A stretch of DNA of 64,000 nucleotides, from NCBI GenBank assembly GCA_020637195.1, contig JACJWK010000006.1:90785-154784 (forward strand), in the 5' to 3' direction. Within the stretch, counting starts at the first letter, position 1, and each line of letters begins with the position of its first letter. A program made the translations under genes and the position numbers. Below, one piece after another: positions 7,713-16,091 of the stretch. Below the pieces are notes generated by a model. It was not told the origin of the DNA. It worked only from the letters and a program-made list of their open reading frames with translations, and searched no databases. This stretch comes from Microthrixaceae bacterium. GTDB lineage: Bacteria > Actinomycetota > Acidimicrobiia > Acidimicrobiales > DATDAH01.

Positions 7713-9235
7713 GGCGGGCGCTCGGCGCGGCCGTCGCCTGCGCCGTCGCGCTGTCGCTGACGGCGGCGTGCGGGGGGGACGACGGCACCCCGGACGGCGC
7801 GGCGGACGGCCGCCCGAACGTCGTGTTCGTGATCACCGACGACATGACGGTGGACGACCTCGAGGCCATGCCCGAGCTGGCGTCCTGGCTGACCGACGAG
7901 GGCACCAGCTTCGAGCGTGCCTACGTCAGCGTGTCGCTGTGCTGCCCGTCGCGCACCACGATGCTGCGCGGCCAGTACGCCCACAACACCGGCGTGCACA
8001 GCAACGAGGGGACCGCCGGGGGCTTCTCGGTCGTCCACGACGAGGGGCTCGAGTCCTCGACGGTGGCCACGTGGCTGCGCGACGCCGGCTACCGCACCGG
8101 CCTCGTCGGCAAGTACCTCAACCGCTACCCGCAGGGGGCGGGGCCCACCTACGTGCCGCCGGGCTGGGACACCTGGGTCAGCCCCGTCGGCTCCTCGGAG
8201 GCCGGCTACGACTACACCCTGAACCACGACGGCCGGCTGGTCGCCTACGGGGACGCGCCCGAGGACTACGCGACGACGGTCTTCGTGGACGAGACGATCG
8301 CGTTCGCGGCCCGCTCGGTCGAGGCGGGCGACCCCTTCTTCGCGTGGTTGGCGGTGGACGCGCCGCACGAGCCCGGCGTGGCGGCGCCCGAGGACGTCGG
8401 CACCTACGACGACCGCCGGGCGCCCCGCTCGGGGGCGTTCGACCGGGTGGACCCGTCGGCGCCCGACTGGGTGCGTGACCTGCCGCCCCTGTCCGCCGCC
8501 GACCGGGAGGAGATCGACGACCGCTACCGGGGCCGGTCGGAGACCCTGCGCTCGCTCGACCGCGAGCTGGCCCGGCTCGCCGACGAGCTCGACGGGCTCG
8601 GCGTGCTGGACGACACCTACGTGGTCCTCATCTCGGACAACGGCTTCCACCTCGGCCAGCACCGGCTGAAGGCCGGCAAGCAGTCCGCCTACGAGGAGGA
8701 CGTGCGGGTGCCGCTGCTCGTGCGGGGCCCGGGCGTCCCCGCCGGCGCCACCTCCGACGCCCTCGTCGCGAACGTCGACCTGCCGCCGACGTTCGCCGAG
8801 CTGGCCGGCGCCGACGTGCCCGACTTCGTCGACGGGCGCTCGCTGGCGCCGCTCTTCGGGGGCGACGAGGACGCGCCCGCGGCCGACCGAGCCGCCGTGC
8901 TGCTCGAGCACTGGGTCCCGGTGTTCACGACCGACGGGGGCGACGTGGACCAGGACGCGCTGATCGACGCGATCGGCGTCCCCGAGGCCGGCGTGCGCGG
9001 CGAGGGCCCCTCGCCCCCGGACTACGCCGGCCTGCGCACCCGGCGCTACACGTACGTGGAGTACGTCACGGGCGAGGTCGAGCTCTACGACAACGAGGCC
9101 GACCCCGACCAGGTGCGGAACCTGGCGGCCACGGCCCCCCGCGAGCTGCTGGACCGCCTGGCGGCCCGCCTCGCCGCGCTCGAGGGGTGCGCGGGCGCGT
9201 CGTGCCGTGCGGCCGAGGCGGTCCCCGTCCCGTGA
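7709..9235 (+). CDS. Lipoprotein sulfatase (type I, formylglycine-dependent)
   Basis: A 508-residue type I sulfatase with a lipoprotein signal (lipobox TAAC at residue 21), so a surface-anchored enzyme hydrolysing sulfate esters. The metal-binding start VVFVITDDM is at residues 39-47. The formylglycine motif CCPSR is at residues 78-82, Cys78 being the residue to be oxidised, and is followed by the signature TTMLRGQYAHNTGV. Other family blocks are GLVGKYLNRYP, DAPHEP and VLISDNGFHLGQH. Length is typical. It starts at GTG 7709 inside the end of the lipoprotein gene and ends in a GTGA overlap with the propeller gene. The formylglycine-generating enzyme is not in this window. Substrate is unknown. 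Confidence 0.93.
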   Translation: MRRALGAAVACAVALSLTAACGGDDGTPDGAADGRPNVVFVITDDMTVDDLEAMPELASWLTDEGTSFERAYVSVSLCCPSRTTMLRGQYAHNTGVHSNEGTAGGFSVVHDEGLESSTVATWLRDAGYRTGLVGKYLNRYPQGAGPTYVPPGWDTWVSPVGSSEAGYDYTLNHDGRLVAYGDAPEDYATTVFVDETIAFAARSVEAGDPFFAWLAVDAPHEPGVAAPEDVGTYDDRRAPRSGAFDRVDPSAPDWVRDLPPLSAADREEIDDRYRGRSETLRSLDRELARLADELDGLGVLDDTYVVLISDNGFHLGQHRLKAGKQSAYEEDVRVPLLVRGPGVPAGATSDALVANVDLPPTFAELAGADVPDFVDGRSLAPLFGGDEDAPAADRAAVLLEHWVPVFTTDGGDVDQDALIDAIGVPEAGVRGEGPSPPDYAGLRTRRYTYVEYVTGEVELYDNEADPDQVRNLAATAPRELLDRLAARLAALEGCAGASCRAAEAVPVP

Positions 9236-11355
9236 GTCCCGTGACCGGTCGGGGTCCCCGTGCCGCCGCCGGCGCGCTCGTGGCGCTGCTCGTCGCCGGC
9301 GTGCTCGTGGTCGTCGTGGCGGCCCTCGACCAGGGTGGGCCCGGGGGCGACGCGCTCGCCGTGCCGCCGCCGGGCACCCGCCCGGGCGAGGTCGTGGCGA
9401 GGGTCGCGACCCCACCGGCCCCGGGGGCCGTGGTCGCGGCGTTCGGCGCGGTGTGGTCGACCCACCCGGGCGCGGGGGAGGTGGCCCGACTCACCGGGGA
9501 CGGGGCCGGGACGGTCCCGGTGGGGGACGGCCCGGTCGCCCTGGCCGCCGGCGAGGACGCCCTGTGGGTGGCGCTGCGCGGCGAGGACGCGGTCGCGCGT
9601 GTCGACCCCGTCGCGCTCGAGGTCACCGACCGGGTGCCCGTCGGGCGGGCCCCGGCCGCGGTGCTGGTCGCGGCGGGCCACGTCTGGGTGAGCGACGCGG
9701 ACGACGGCACGGTCACGCGGATCGACCCGGCCACCGCCGAGGTCGTGACCACCACCGAGGTCGGGCGCTCGCCCGGTGCCCTCGTCGCCGACGGCGAGGC
9801 GGTGTGGGTGGCCGACCGGGGCGACGGCACCGTCACGCGGCTCGACGCCGCCACCGGCGGGCGGACCGCCTCGTTCGCCGTGGGCGGCTCGCCGGGCGAC
9901 CTCGAGGTGGTCGGCGGGTCGGTGTGGGCGGCGCTCTACGACGAGGCGGCGGTCGCCCGCCTGCCCCTGGACGCGGTCGACGCCGCGCTGGCGCCGGGGG
10001 CGGCGACCGAGGACCGCACGGTCGTGGAGCAGGTGGGGGTGGGCGCCGGCGCCTACGACCTGCTCGGTCACGGCGGCGACCTCCTCGTGGCCGGCGAGCT
10101 CAGCGGCACGGTCACCGTGGTCGACGGCGCTTCGGGGGCGGTGCGGCTCACCCTGCCCGCCGGCGAGCGTCCCGTGGCCCTGGCCGTGGCGGGCGATGCC
10201 GTGTGGGCGGCCGACGCCGGCGCGGGCCGGGTCGTGCAGGTGACGCCCGGCAGCGAGTGGGGCGAGCCGCGGTCGATCGCGGTGGGGCGGGGGCCCGCGG
10301 CGCTCGCGGCCGCGGGCGGGCTGTTGTGGGTGGCCGACGCCCGGGGCGACTCGGTGTCGGTGGTCGACCCCTTCTCCGTGTCGGTTCCCGCCCGAGCCAC
10401 GCCCGTCGGCGACACCCCCGTGGCGCTCGAGCGCACCGCGGACGCGCTCTGGGTGGCCACCTACGGCGACGACTCGGTGACCCGGCTCGACCCGTCCGGT
10501 GCCGAGGTCCTCGGCGTCACCGACGTCGGCCGGGGGCCGACCGCGCTCGCGGCGGCCGGCGACGCGGTGTGGGTGGCCAACTTCGACGACGGCGACGTCT
10601 ACCGCCTCGACCCGTCGACCGGCGAGGCGACGGGCGAGGTCAACGTCGGCGCGGGCCCGGCCGCGCTCCTCGCCGAGGGTGGTGACCTCTGGGTGGCCAA
10701 CAGCGGCGACGGCACGGTGACCCGGATCGACGTCGGGGCCGGCGCGGCGACGGCCACGGTGCCCGTCGGCGCGGGCCCGGTGGCGCTGGCCGCCGGCGAC
10801 GGGTGGATCTGGGTGGCGGGCGCCGGCGGTACGGTCTCGCGCATCGACCCGGCCTCCGCATCCGTCACCGCCACCGCCCAGGTGGGCGGCCGCCCGTCCG
10901 ACGTCGCCGTCTTCGCCGACGCCGTCTGGGTGGCCGACCGGCTGGCCGGCGAGGTCGCCCGCCTCGACCCCGCCACCGGCGCCGTGGTCGACCGGATCCC
11001 GGTCGGGAGCGAGCCCGTCGCGCTCGCCGGCGGAGCCGGCGCGCTGTGGGTCGCCAACCGCGGCAGCGCCACCCTGAGCCGCATCGACCCCGCGACGGGG
11101 CGAGCGGCCACCACCCCGGTCGGGCCGCTCCCGACGGCCGTCGCCGTCGACGAGGACGCCGGGCTGGTGTGGGTGAGCGACGGGGCCGGGCCCTCGGTCA
11201 CGGTCGTCGACGTGCGCACCGGCGCGCCCACACCGGTCGGCACCGGCGCGGCGCCGACCGCGGTGCTCGCCGTCGACGGCCGAGCGGTCGTGGCCGACAG
11301 CGGCGGCGCCGGCGTGTCCGTCGTGGGGCCCGTGCGCGCGGGGGCGTCGTCGTGA
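9232..11355 (+). CDS. Membrane-anchored YVTN/Vgb-type beta-propeller protein
   Basis: A 707-residue protein with one N-terminal membrane segment or uncleaved signal (GALVALLVAGVLVVVVAAL, residues about 13-31), then some 15 repeats of about 42 residues with the pattern ALWVA..DDSVTRLDP..A.V...VGRGP. These build one or two beta-propellers outside the cell. Such proteins are binding scaffolds; any enzymatic role (Vgb-like lyase) would need active-site residues I cannot assign. GTG 9232 overlaps the sulfatase stop (GTGA), and its own stop overlaps GTG 11352 of the CoA-transferase in the same way. The near-identical DNA repeats make this region prone to assembly or recombination errors, but the frame is intact. 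Confidence 0.88.
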   Translation: MSPVTGRGPRAAAGALVALLVAGVLVVVVAALDQGGPGGDALAVPPPGTRPGEVVARVATPPAPGAVVAAFGAVWSTHPGAGEVARLTGDGAGTVPVGDGPVALAAGEDALWVALRGEDAVARVDPVALEVTDRVPVGRAPAAVLVAAGHVWVSDADDGTVTRIDPATAEVVTTTEVGRSPGALVADGEAVWVADRGDGTVTRLDAATGGRTASFAVGGSPGDLEVVGGSVWAALYDEAAVARLPLDAVDAALAPGAATEDRTVVEQVGVGAGAYDLLGHGGDLLVAGELSGTVTVVDGASGAVRLTLPAGERPVALAVAGDAVWAADAGAGRVVQVTPGSEWGEPRSIAVGRGPAALAAAGGLLWVADARGDSVSVVDPFSVSVPARATPVGDTPVALERTADALWVATYGDDSVTRLDPSGAEVLGVTDVGRGPTALAAAGDAVWVANFDDGDVYRLDPSTGEATGEVNVGAGPAALLAEGGDLWVANSGDGTVTRIDVGAGAATATVPVGAGPVALAAGDGWIWVAGAGGTVSRIDPASASVTATAQVGGRPSDVAVFADAVWVADRLAGEVARLDPATGAVVDRIPVGSEPVALAGGAGALWVANRGSATLSRIDPATGRAATTPVGPLPTAVAVDEDAGLVWVSDGAGPSVTVVDVRTGAPTPVGTGAAPTAVLAVDGRAVVADSGGAGVSVVGPVRAGASS

Positions 11356-12593
11356 CCGCCGGCGTCGGCCCCCTGGCGGGCGTGCGGGTGCTCGCCGCCG
11401 AGCAGATGCAGGCCCTCCCGTTCGCCACCCAGCTGCTCGGCCGCCTCGGGGCCGAGGTCGTGAAGGTCGAGCACCCGGTGCAGGGCGAGTCCGGCCGCGG
11501 CGCCCACCCCGCGATGGCCGACCCGCAGGGGCGCCTCGTCGGGGCCACCTTCCTGCGCAACAACCTCGGCAAGCGCAGCGTCGGCATCGACCTCAAGGCG
11601 CCCGAGGGCCGCGACCTCTTCCTCGACCTGGTGCCCCGCTTCGACGTGGTGGCCGAGAACTTCAAGGCGGGCACGATGGACCGCCTCGGCCTGTCCTACG
11701 CCGAGGTCGCCGCCCGCAACCCCGGGATCGTCTACGTGTCGGTGTCGGGGTTCGGCAACGCCGCGTCGGCGCAGGGTGCCCACAGCCCCTACCGGGACTG
11801 GCCCGCCTACGCGTCGGTGGTCGAGGCCATGTCCGGCGTCTACGAGTGGGCCCGCCGCCCGGGCGAGCCCCCGCGGCCGAACCCCGTGGGCGCCCTGGGC
11901 GACATCAGCTCGGCGCTGTTCGCGGTGATCGGGGTGCTCGCGGCCCTGCGCGAGCGCGACCGCACCGGTCGGGGCCAGCAGGTGGACGTGGCCATGCTCG
12001 ACGCCCTCCTGTCGATGACCGACGTGGTCACCAACATGTGGTCGCTCGGCGTCCGTCCGGAGAACCCCATGCAGCTGATCCTCGAGGCCTTCGCCGCGGC
12101 CGACGGCTACGTCGTCGTGCAGATCGTCCGCGAGCACCAGTTCGAGCGGCTGGCCGAGCTCATCGGCCACCCCGAGTGGCTGAGCGACGAGCGGTTCGCC
12201 AGCCGGGCGGGCTGGGTGGCCCACCTCGACGACGTCGTGCGCCCGGCGCTCGAGGGCTGGATGTCGGCCCGCACCCGGGTCGAGGCCACGGCCGAGCTGA
12301 GCGCGGCGGGCATCGCCGCCGGCATCTGCCAGACCGCTCCCGAGGTGATCGCCGACGAGCACGTGGCGGCCCGCAACATGCTCGTCGCCATGGAGCGAAC
12401 GGACGGCGTGGACGAGCCGGTCCTCATCCCCGGCAACCCGGTGAAGCTCTCCGAGCTGCCCGATCCCCCCGACCCTCCGGGCGCCCGGGTGCCGTGGGTG
12501 GGCGAGCACACCGCGTCCGTGCTGCGCGACGAGCTGGCCCTCTCGGACGAGGAGCTGCGCCGCCTGGCCGACGCCGGCGTGATCTCGCCGTGA
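11352..12593 (+). CDS. CaiB/BaiF-family (class III) CoA transferase
   Basis: A 413-residue class III CoA transferase, which moves CoA between acyl groups through an enzyme-bound anhydride on a conserved Asp. Family features: the N-terminal Rossmann-like block (LLGRLGAEVVKVEHP), GIDLKAPEGRDLFLDLV, and GALGDISSALFAVIGVLAAL carrying the catalytic Asp, followed by RTGRGQQVDVAM. Starts at GTG 11352 with a 4-base overlap, so it belongs to the same transcript as the sulfatase and propeller genes. That is an odd grouping of a cytosolic CoA enzyme with surface proteins. Substrate unknown; succinyl-CoA- or carnitine-type donors are used by relatives. Confidence 0.92.
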   Translation: MTAGVGPLAGVRVLAAEQMQALPFATQLLGRLGAEVVKVEHPVQGESGRGAHPAMADPQGRLVGATFLRNNLGKRSVGIDLKAPEGRDLFLDLVPRFDVVAENFKAGTMDRLGLSYAEVAARNPGIVYVSVSGFGNAASAQGAHSPYRDWPAYASVVEAMSGVYEWARRPGEPPRPNPVGALGDISSALFAVIGVLAALRERDRTGRGQQVDVAMLDALLSMTDVVTNMWSLGVRPENPMQLILEAFAAADGYVVVQIVREHQFERLAELIGHPEWLSDERFASRAGWVAHLDDVVRPALEGWMSARTRVEATAELSAAGIAAGICQTAPEVIADEHVAARNMLVAMERTDGVDEPVLIPGNPVKLSELPDPPDPPGARVPWVGEHTASVLRDELALSDEELRRLADAGVISP

Positions 12594-12618
12594 GCGGCGC
12601 GGCGCCGCGACGGGCCCG

Positions 12619-13002
12619 ATGACCCCGCAGCGGCGACGCGACGAGCCCGAGCGGCCCTGGTTGGTGTGGGCCGTGGTCGGGGCCGTGACCCTCGTGGCCT
12701 GCGTCGTGGTGGTCGTGGTGCTGGGTGGCGGCGGCGGAGGCGAGGACGCCGCCACCGACGGCGGCGACGCCGACGGCCGCACGCAGTACGAGCAGCACTG
12801 CGCCAACTGCCACGGGATCGACGGTCAGGGGGCGATCGGACCGGCCCTGTCGCAGGGACGGGTGGTCGAGCGGTTCCCCGATGCCGACGACCAGGCCCGG
12901 GTGGTCGCCGAGGGGCGCCCCGACCTGGGCATGCCGCCGTTCGCCCAGACGCTGAGCGACGACCAGATCGACGCCGTCGTGGCGTACACGCGCACGCTCT
13001 GA
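12619..13002 (+). CDS. Membrane-anchored monohaem cytochrome c
   Basis: A 127-residue protein: short basic N-terminus, one membrane helix (residues about 14-35), a Gly/Asp-rich linker, then a small class I cytochrome c domain. The haem site CANCH is at residues 61-65, and LGMPPF near the C-terminus supplies the probable Met ligand. The cytochrome would face outward and pass electrons at the membrane surface. It begins 25 bases after the CoA-transferase stop and is likely cotranscribed with it. The redox partner is not evident from the neighbours. Confidence 0.9.
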   Translation: MTPQRRRDEPERPWLVWAVVGAVTLVACVVVVVVLGGGGGGEDAATDGGDADGRTQYEQHCANCHGIDGQGAIGPALSQGRVVERFPDADDQARVVAEGRPDLGMPPFAQTLSDDQIDAVVAYTRTL

Positions 13003-13006
13003 CGCT

Positions 13007-13012
13007 TAGGAT
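13007..13012 (+). promoter_or_regulatory. Putative -10 box (TAGGAT)
   Basis: TAGGAT just after the cytochrome c stop. A start of transcription near 13019 would give a leader of about 43 bases with AAGGAGG before GTG 13062, the same layout as panB (TAGGAT at 35470). Confidence 0.45.
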
Positions 13013-13061
13013 CTGGCCGCCCGACGGACACGGGCGGCTGTGGGCGGCGAAGGAGGCCGGA

Positions 13062-13670
13062 GTGCGACGACTGCTGCGACGGATCGGGACGGGCGCGCTC
13101 GCCGGCGTGCTGGCGGTGGCGCTGGCCACCCCCCTCGCGGCGGCGGCCCCGCCCGAGGACGCGGTGGGCGACGTGGCGCCGGCCAAGGGCGACCTCGTCA
13201 GCGCCACGTACCAGGCCCGCTTCACCGACATCCTGCTCACCGGCTTCAAGCCGCGGGTCACCACGCGCCAGGGCAGCAACCCGCTCACGTCGGCGGGGTG
13301 GCGCAGCCCCGGGGCCGGCCTGCGCATCCTCATCGACACCGACCCCGGCCACACCGGCCCCGAGCGATCGGTGCTGTTGCACACGGTCGCCGCGGAGGCG
13401 GGCGAGGGCGCCCCCGTCTTCGTGGCCGACGTCGTCGACCGGTCGGGCGAGGTACCGGCGCCGGTCCCGTGCGGTGCCGTCCCCACCTTCACGCCGCCGA
13501 ACGTCTACAAGGTCAACCTGCCCGCCGAGTGCCTGCCCGTCGACGCCGTGAGCGTGCGGGCCCGGTTCGTGATGCGTTGGGACCCGCCGCCCGTCGGCGG
13601 CCCCGTGAGCGTCGACCGGTCTCCCGACCTCGGGTGGGGCCCCACCCTGGTGGCGCCGCCGGCGCCCTAG
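13062..13670 (+). CDS. Secreted protein, paralogue of the next gene
   Basis: A 202-residue protein with a Sec signal peptide (VRRLLRRIGTGALAGVLAVALATPLAAAAP). AAGGAGG lies 7 bases before GTG 13062. The mature part is beta-rich, with two cysteines that probably pair (VPCGAV and AECLPV), and ends in a Pro-rich tail. It matches the next gene product in overall plan and in the block PPNVYKVNLPAECLPVDAVS, compared with PPNAYKVRVPATCLPGASSV. No known domain is recognised; both resemble extracellular beta-sandwich proteins that begin with a D-P/V-GD calcium-like motif (AVGDVAPAKGDL here, DPAGDAIRPQGDL in the paralogue). Confidence 0.8.
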   Translation: MRRLLRRIGTGALAGVLAVALATPLAAAAPPEDAVGDVAPAKGDLVSATYQARFTDILLTGFKPRVTTRQGSNPLTSAGWRSPGAGLRILIDTDPGHTGPERSVLLHTVAAEAGEGAPVFVADVVDRSGEVPAPVPCGAVPTFTPPNVYKVNLPAECLPVDAVSVRARFVMRWDPPPVGGPVSVDRSPDLGWGPTLVAPPAP

Positions 13671-13700
13671 CCGCCACCCGGGATCTCCCCGGGGAATAGT

Positions 13701-13735
13701 TACAACTTGACAAGGATTGTCGCATCTGACATCTT
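13701..13735 (+). promoter_or_regulatory. Strong vegetative-type promoter
   Basis: TTGACA (13707-13712), a 17-base spacer and CATCTT (13730-13735), in an AT-rich patch. The -35 box lies inside CTTGACAAG, a small dyad that could be a repressor site. It drives the secreted-protein gene at 13797. Confidence 0.65.
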
Positions 13736-13796
13736 CGGGTGATTCCGGCTCGGGTCGTGACGAGCGACCCGGCACCCCGTCCCGAAGGAGCCCGTG

Positions 13797-14396
13797 ATGA
13801 GACGAGCCCTCGTCGCTGTTGCCCTGGCCGCGGCCTCCCTGGGCGCCGGTCTGGTGCCCTCCGGGGCCGTCACCGCCACCGACCCCGCCGGCGACGCCAT
13901 CCGACCCCAGGGAGACCTCCGTCGCTACGTCGTGCGCCACGAGGCGTCCACCGACCGCTACGTGGTCAAGGTGGCCGTCGCCCGGGGCGTGAACCCGGTG
14001 ACCACCCGCTCGTGGCGCGGCACCAACACCGAGATCCGCATCTACTGGGACACCAGCCCCCTCCCCGGTGAGGAGTTCCGCACCGACCTCCACACCGTCG
14101 GCAGCCCGGCGGTGTTCACCGCCGAGACCGTGGTCAACCTGCCGGTCGACCTGCTCGCCGGCCAGGGGATCGGTGTGCCCCCCGGGCTGGACTGCACCGC
14201 CACCGCCCCCGCCGGCACCGGCGGCACCATCCAGTACCTCCCGCCCAACGCCTACAAGGTGCGGGTCCCGGCCACCTGCCTCCCCGGCGCCTCGAGCGTC
14301 GCCGCCCGCATCGAGATGACCTTCGATCCCCGGCCCGCCGGCGGCACCGACACCGACCTCGCCCCCGACGCCGGCCACGTGGCGCTCCCCGACTGA
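13797..14396 (+). CDS. Secreted protein, paralogue of the preceding gene
   Basis: A 199-residue protein with a Sec signal peptide (MRRALVAVALAAASLGAGLVPSGAVTA). GAAGGAG lies 6 bases before ATG 13797, which is preferred to the GTG one codon earlier. The mature domain starts DPAGDAIRPQGDLRRYVV and shares with its neighbour the block PPNAYKVRVPATCLPGASSV and two cysteines. It has its own TTGACA/CATCTT promoter and is followed by two strong hairpins, so it is a single-gene transcript unit, probably well expressed. Function unknown. Confidence 0.83.
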   Translation: MRRALVAVALAAASLGAGLVPSGAVTATDPAGDAIRPQGDLRRYVVRHEASTDRYVVKVAVARGVNPVTTRSWRGTNTEIRIYWDTSPLPGEEFRTDLHTVGSPAVFTAETVVNLPVDLLAGQGIGVPPGLDCTATAPAGTGGTIQYLPPNAYKVRVPATCLPGASSVAARIEMTFDPRPAGGTDTDLAPDAGHVALPD

Positions 14397-14400
14397 TCTC

Positions 14401-14438
14401 ACGTCGGAGGGCGTCTCCCCGCCCGACGCCCCCGACGT
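14401..14438 (+). terminator. Hairpin after the secreted-protein gene
   Basis: Arms 14401-14415 and 14425-14438 pair over 14 bp with a single bulged A; 9-base loop. It starts 4 bases after the stop codon. Confidence 0.6.
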
Positions 14439-14443
14439 GCGAC

Positions 14444-14490
14444 GTGCCCGGCCCCCGACCGCCCCGGGGGCCGGGCACCTATTGCTTTGT
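14444..14490 (+). terminator. Strong terminator hairpin
   Basis: Perfect 14-bp stem (GTGCCCGGCCCCCG and its complement, 14444-14457 with 14465-14478), 7-base loop, then the T-rich run CTATTGCTTTGT. Confidence 0.8.
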
Positions 14491-14815
14491 CCCTCCTTCG
14501 TCGGGACCCCTTCGGGATCCGGTTCGCGCTCGGCGCTGCTCCGCTCCGCTGCGCAGCGTCGCCCCCCCGGTCACGCCGCCTTTCGGCCGGCGGGGCCCCT
14601 TCGGGATCCGGTGCCTGCTTGCGTTGTCCCTCCTTCGTCGGGACCCCTTCGGGATCTGGTTCGCGCTCGGCGCTGCTCCGCTCCGCTGCGCAGCGTCGCC
14701 CCCCGGGTCGTGCCTCGCGGTCGGCGGCGCCCCTTCGGGATCCGGTTCGCGCTCGGCGCTGCTCCGCTCCGCTGCGCAGCGTCGCCCCCCCGGTCACGCC
14801 GCCTTTCGGCCGGGC
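14489..14815. repeat. Dispersed repeat family A, cluster of two full and two partial units
   Basis: Full units start at 14489 and 14626 (GTCCCTCCTTCGTCGGGACC), each followed by CCCCTTCGGGATC and a stretch ending GCTCCGCTGCGCAGCG. Partial units start near 14593 and 14730. The same core occurs at 5207 and 5296. No gene is credible in the 497-bp gap 14397-14893. Confidence 0.8.
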
Positions 14816-14830
14816 CGGGCCCGGGCTGCG

Positions 14831-14860
14831 TTGACCGGTCGGTTGGTCGCTCCGTAGGCT
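14831..14860 (+). promoter_or_regulatory. Promoter of the acyl-CoA dehydrogenase gene
   Basis: TTGACC (14831-14836), 18-base spacer, TAGGCT (14855-14860). The start of transcription would fall in the adjoining inverted repeat. Confidence 0.65.
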
Positions 14861-14861
14861 C

Positions 14862-14882
14862 GATCTGACGACCCGTCAGATC
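14862..14882. promoter_or_regulatory. Inverted repeat, probable repressor operator
   Basis: Perfect 9-bp arms GATCTGACG and CGTCAGATC with an ACC centre, directly after the -10 box and over the expected transcription start. Size and symmetry suit a TetR- or GntR-type repressor of fatty acid catabolism. Confidence 0.7.
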
Positions 14883-14893
14883 GCGGAGACCCC

Positions 14894-16072
14894 ATGGATT
14901 TCGAGTTCAGCGACGAGCAGCAGGCCTTCGTGAAGGACGTCGAGCGCTTCCTCGACGAGCACGACGACCCGGACATCTTCGACGTCACCCGGGAGAACAT
15001 GGCCCAGATCGTCGACACGCCGAAGCGCCGCGCCTTCATGGCCGAGGTGGGCGAGCAGGGCTGGCTCGGCATCACCTGGCCGAAGGAGTACGGCGGCCAG
15101 GAGGGCGAGGGCGTCTACGAGTACCTGCTCAACGAGCAGCTCGCCGGCCGGGGCGGCCCCCAGATCGGCAAGGGCGTCGGCATCATCGGCAAGACCCTCA
15201 TCCACCACGGGTCCGAGAAGCTGAAGGCCGAGTTCCTCCCCAAGATCCTCCGCAACGAGGTCGAGTTCGCGGTCGGCTACAGCGAGCCCGACGCCGGCTC
15301 CGACGCCGCCTCCATGAAGCTCAAGGCCACCCGCGACGGCGACGGCTGGCGCCTCAACGGCCAGAAGGTCTGGACCACCTCGGCCCACTTCGCCGAGTGG
15401 TACTGGCTCGGGGCCCGCACCGATCCCGACGACAAGCACGGCGGCATCACCCTCTTCCTCGTCCCCCTCGACCAGCCCGGCATCACCATCAAGGGCATGT
15501 GGACCATGGGCGACGAGCGCACCAACGAGGTCTTCATCGACGACGTGTTCGTGCACGACGACTACGTGGTGGGCGAGGTCGGCAAGGGCTTCCAGTACAT
15601 CTCGCAGGCGCTCGACCTCGAGCGCTTCACCATGTTCACGTTCTCGCCCATCAAGCAGCGCCTCGACCTGCTCGTCGAGTACGTGCGCACCACGGTCCGC
15701 GACGGCGTGCCGCTGAAGGACGACCCGGTGGTCCGCCAGCGCATCGCCCGCCTGGTGGCCGACGCCGAGACCGCCCGGGTCCTCGGCCTGCGCTTCGTGG
15801 CCGAGTCGATGAAGGGCGGCGCCCCGCCCACCACCCACGCCTCCGAGTACAAGCTGTTCGCCACCGAGCTCTCCAAGCGGCTGGCGTCGGAGTCGATGGA
15901 CATCGCCGGCCCCGGCAGCGCCCTGCGGGTGCGCACCGAGGAGGCGCCCATGGCCGGCCGGGCCGAGTCGACGTACCGCTACACGGTGATCGACACCATC
16001 GGCGGCGGCACCTCCGAGGTCCAGAAGAACATCATCGCCCGGCGCAAGCTCGGCCTCCCCAAGAACTTCTAG
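14894..16072 (+). CDS. Acyl-CoA dehydrogenase
   Basis: A 392-residue FAD enzyme of the acyl-CoA dehydrogenase family (alpha,beta-desaturation of acyl-CoA). N-terminal helical domain starts MDFEFSDEQQAF; the mid-domain has YSEPDAGSDAASMKL and QKVWTTSAHFAEW; the C-terminal helical domain ends DTIGGGTSEVQKNIIARR, the usual FAD/subunit-contact block. Start ATG 14894 has a weak GGAG. It is the first gene after the TTGACC/TAGGCT promoter and operator. Two tandem hairpins follow it. With the dehydrogenase at 18439 it may form a heteromeric enzyme of the kind known for mycobacterial steroid side-chain FadE pairs, by inference from cluster content. Confidence 0.93.
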   Translation: MDFEFSDEQQAFVKDVERFLDEHDDPDIFDVTRENMAQIVDTPKRRAFMAEVGEQGWLGITWPKEYGGQEGEGVYEYLLNEQLAGRGGPQIGKGVGIIGKTLIHHGSEKLKAEFLPKILRNEVEFAVGYSEPDAGSDAASMKLKATRDGDGWRLNGQKVWTTSAHFAEWYWLGARTDPDDKHGGITLFLVPLDQPGITIKGMWTMGDERTNEVFIDDVFVHDDYVVGEVGKGFQYISQALDLERFTMFTFSPIKQRLDLLVEYVRTTVRDGVPLKDDPVVRQRIARLVADAETARVLGLRFVAESMKGGAPPTTHASEYKLFATELSKRLASESMDIAGPGSALRVRTEEAPMAGRAESTYRYTVIDTIGGGTSEVQKNIIARRKLGLPKNF

Positions 16073-16091
16073 GCGCCGGCCCATGCCCCCG

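Noticed and set aside
9232..11355. Virginiamycin B lyase by similarity of the repeats
   Set aside because: The propeller repeat alone does not show the lyase active site, and the protein has far more blades than the enzyme.
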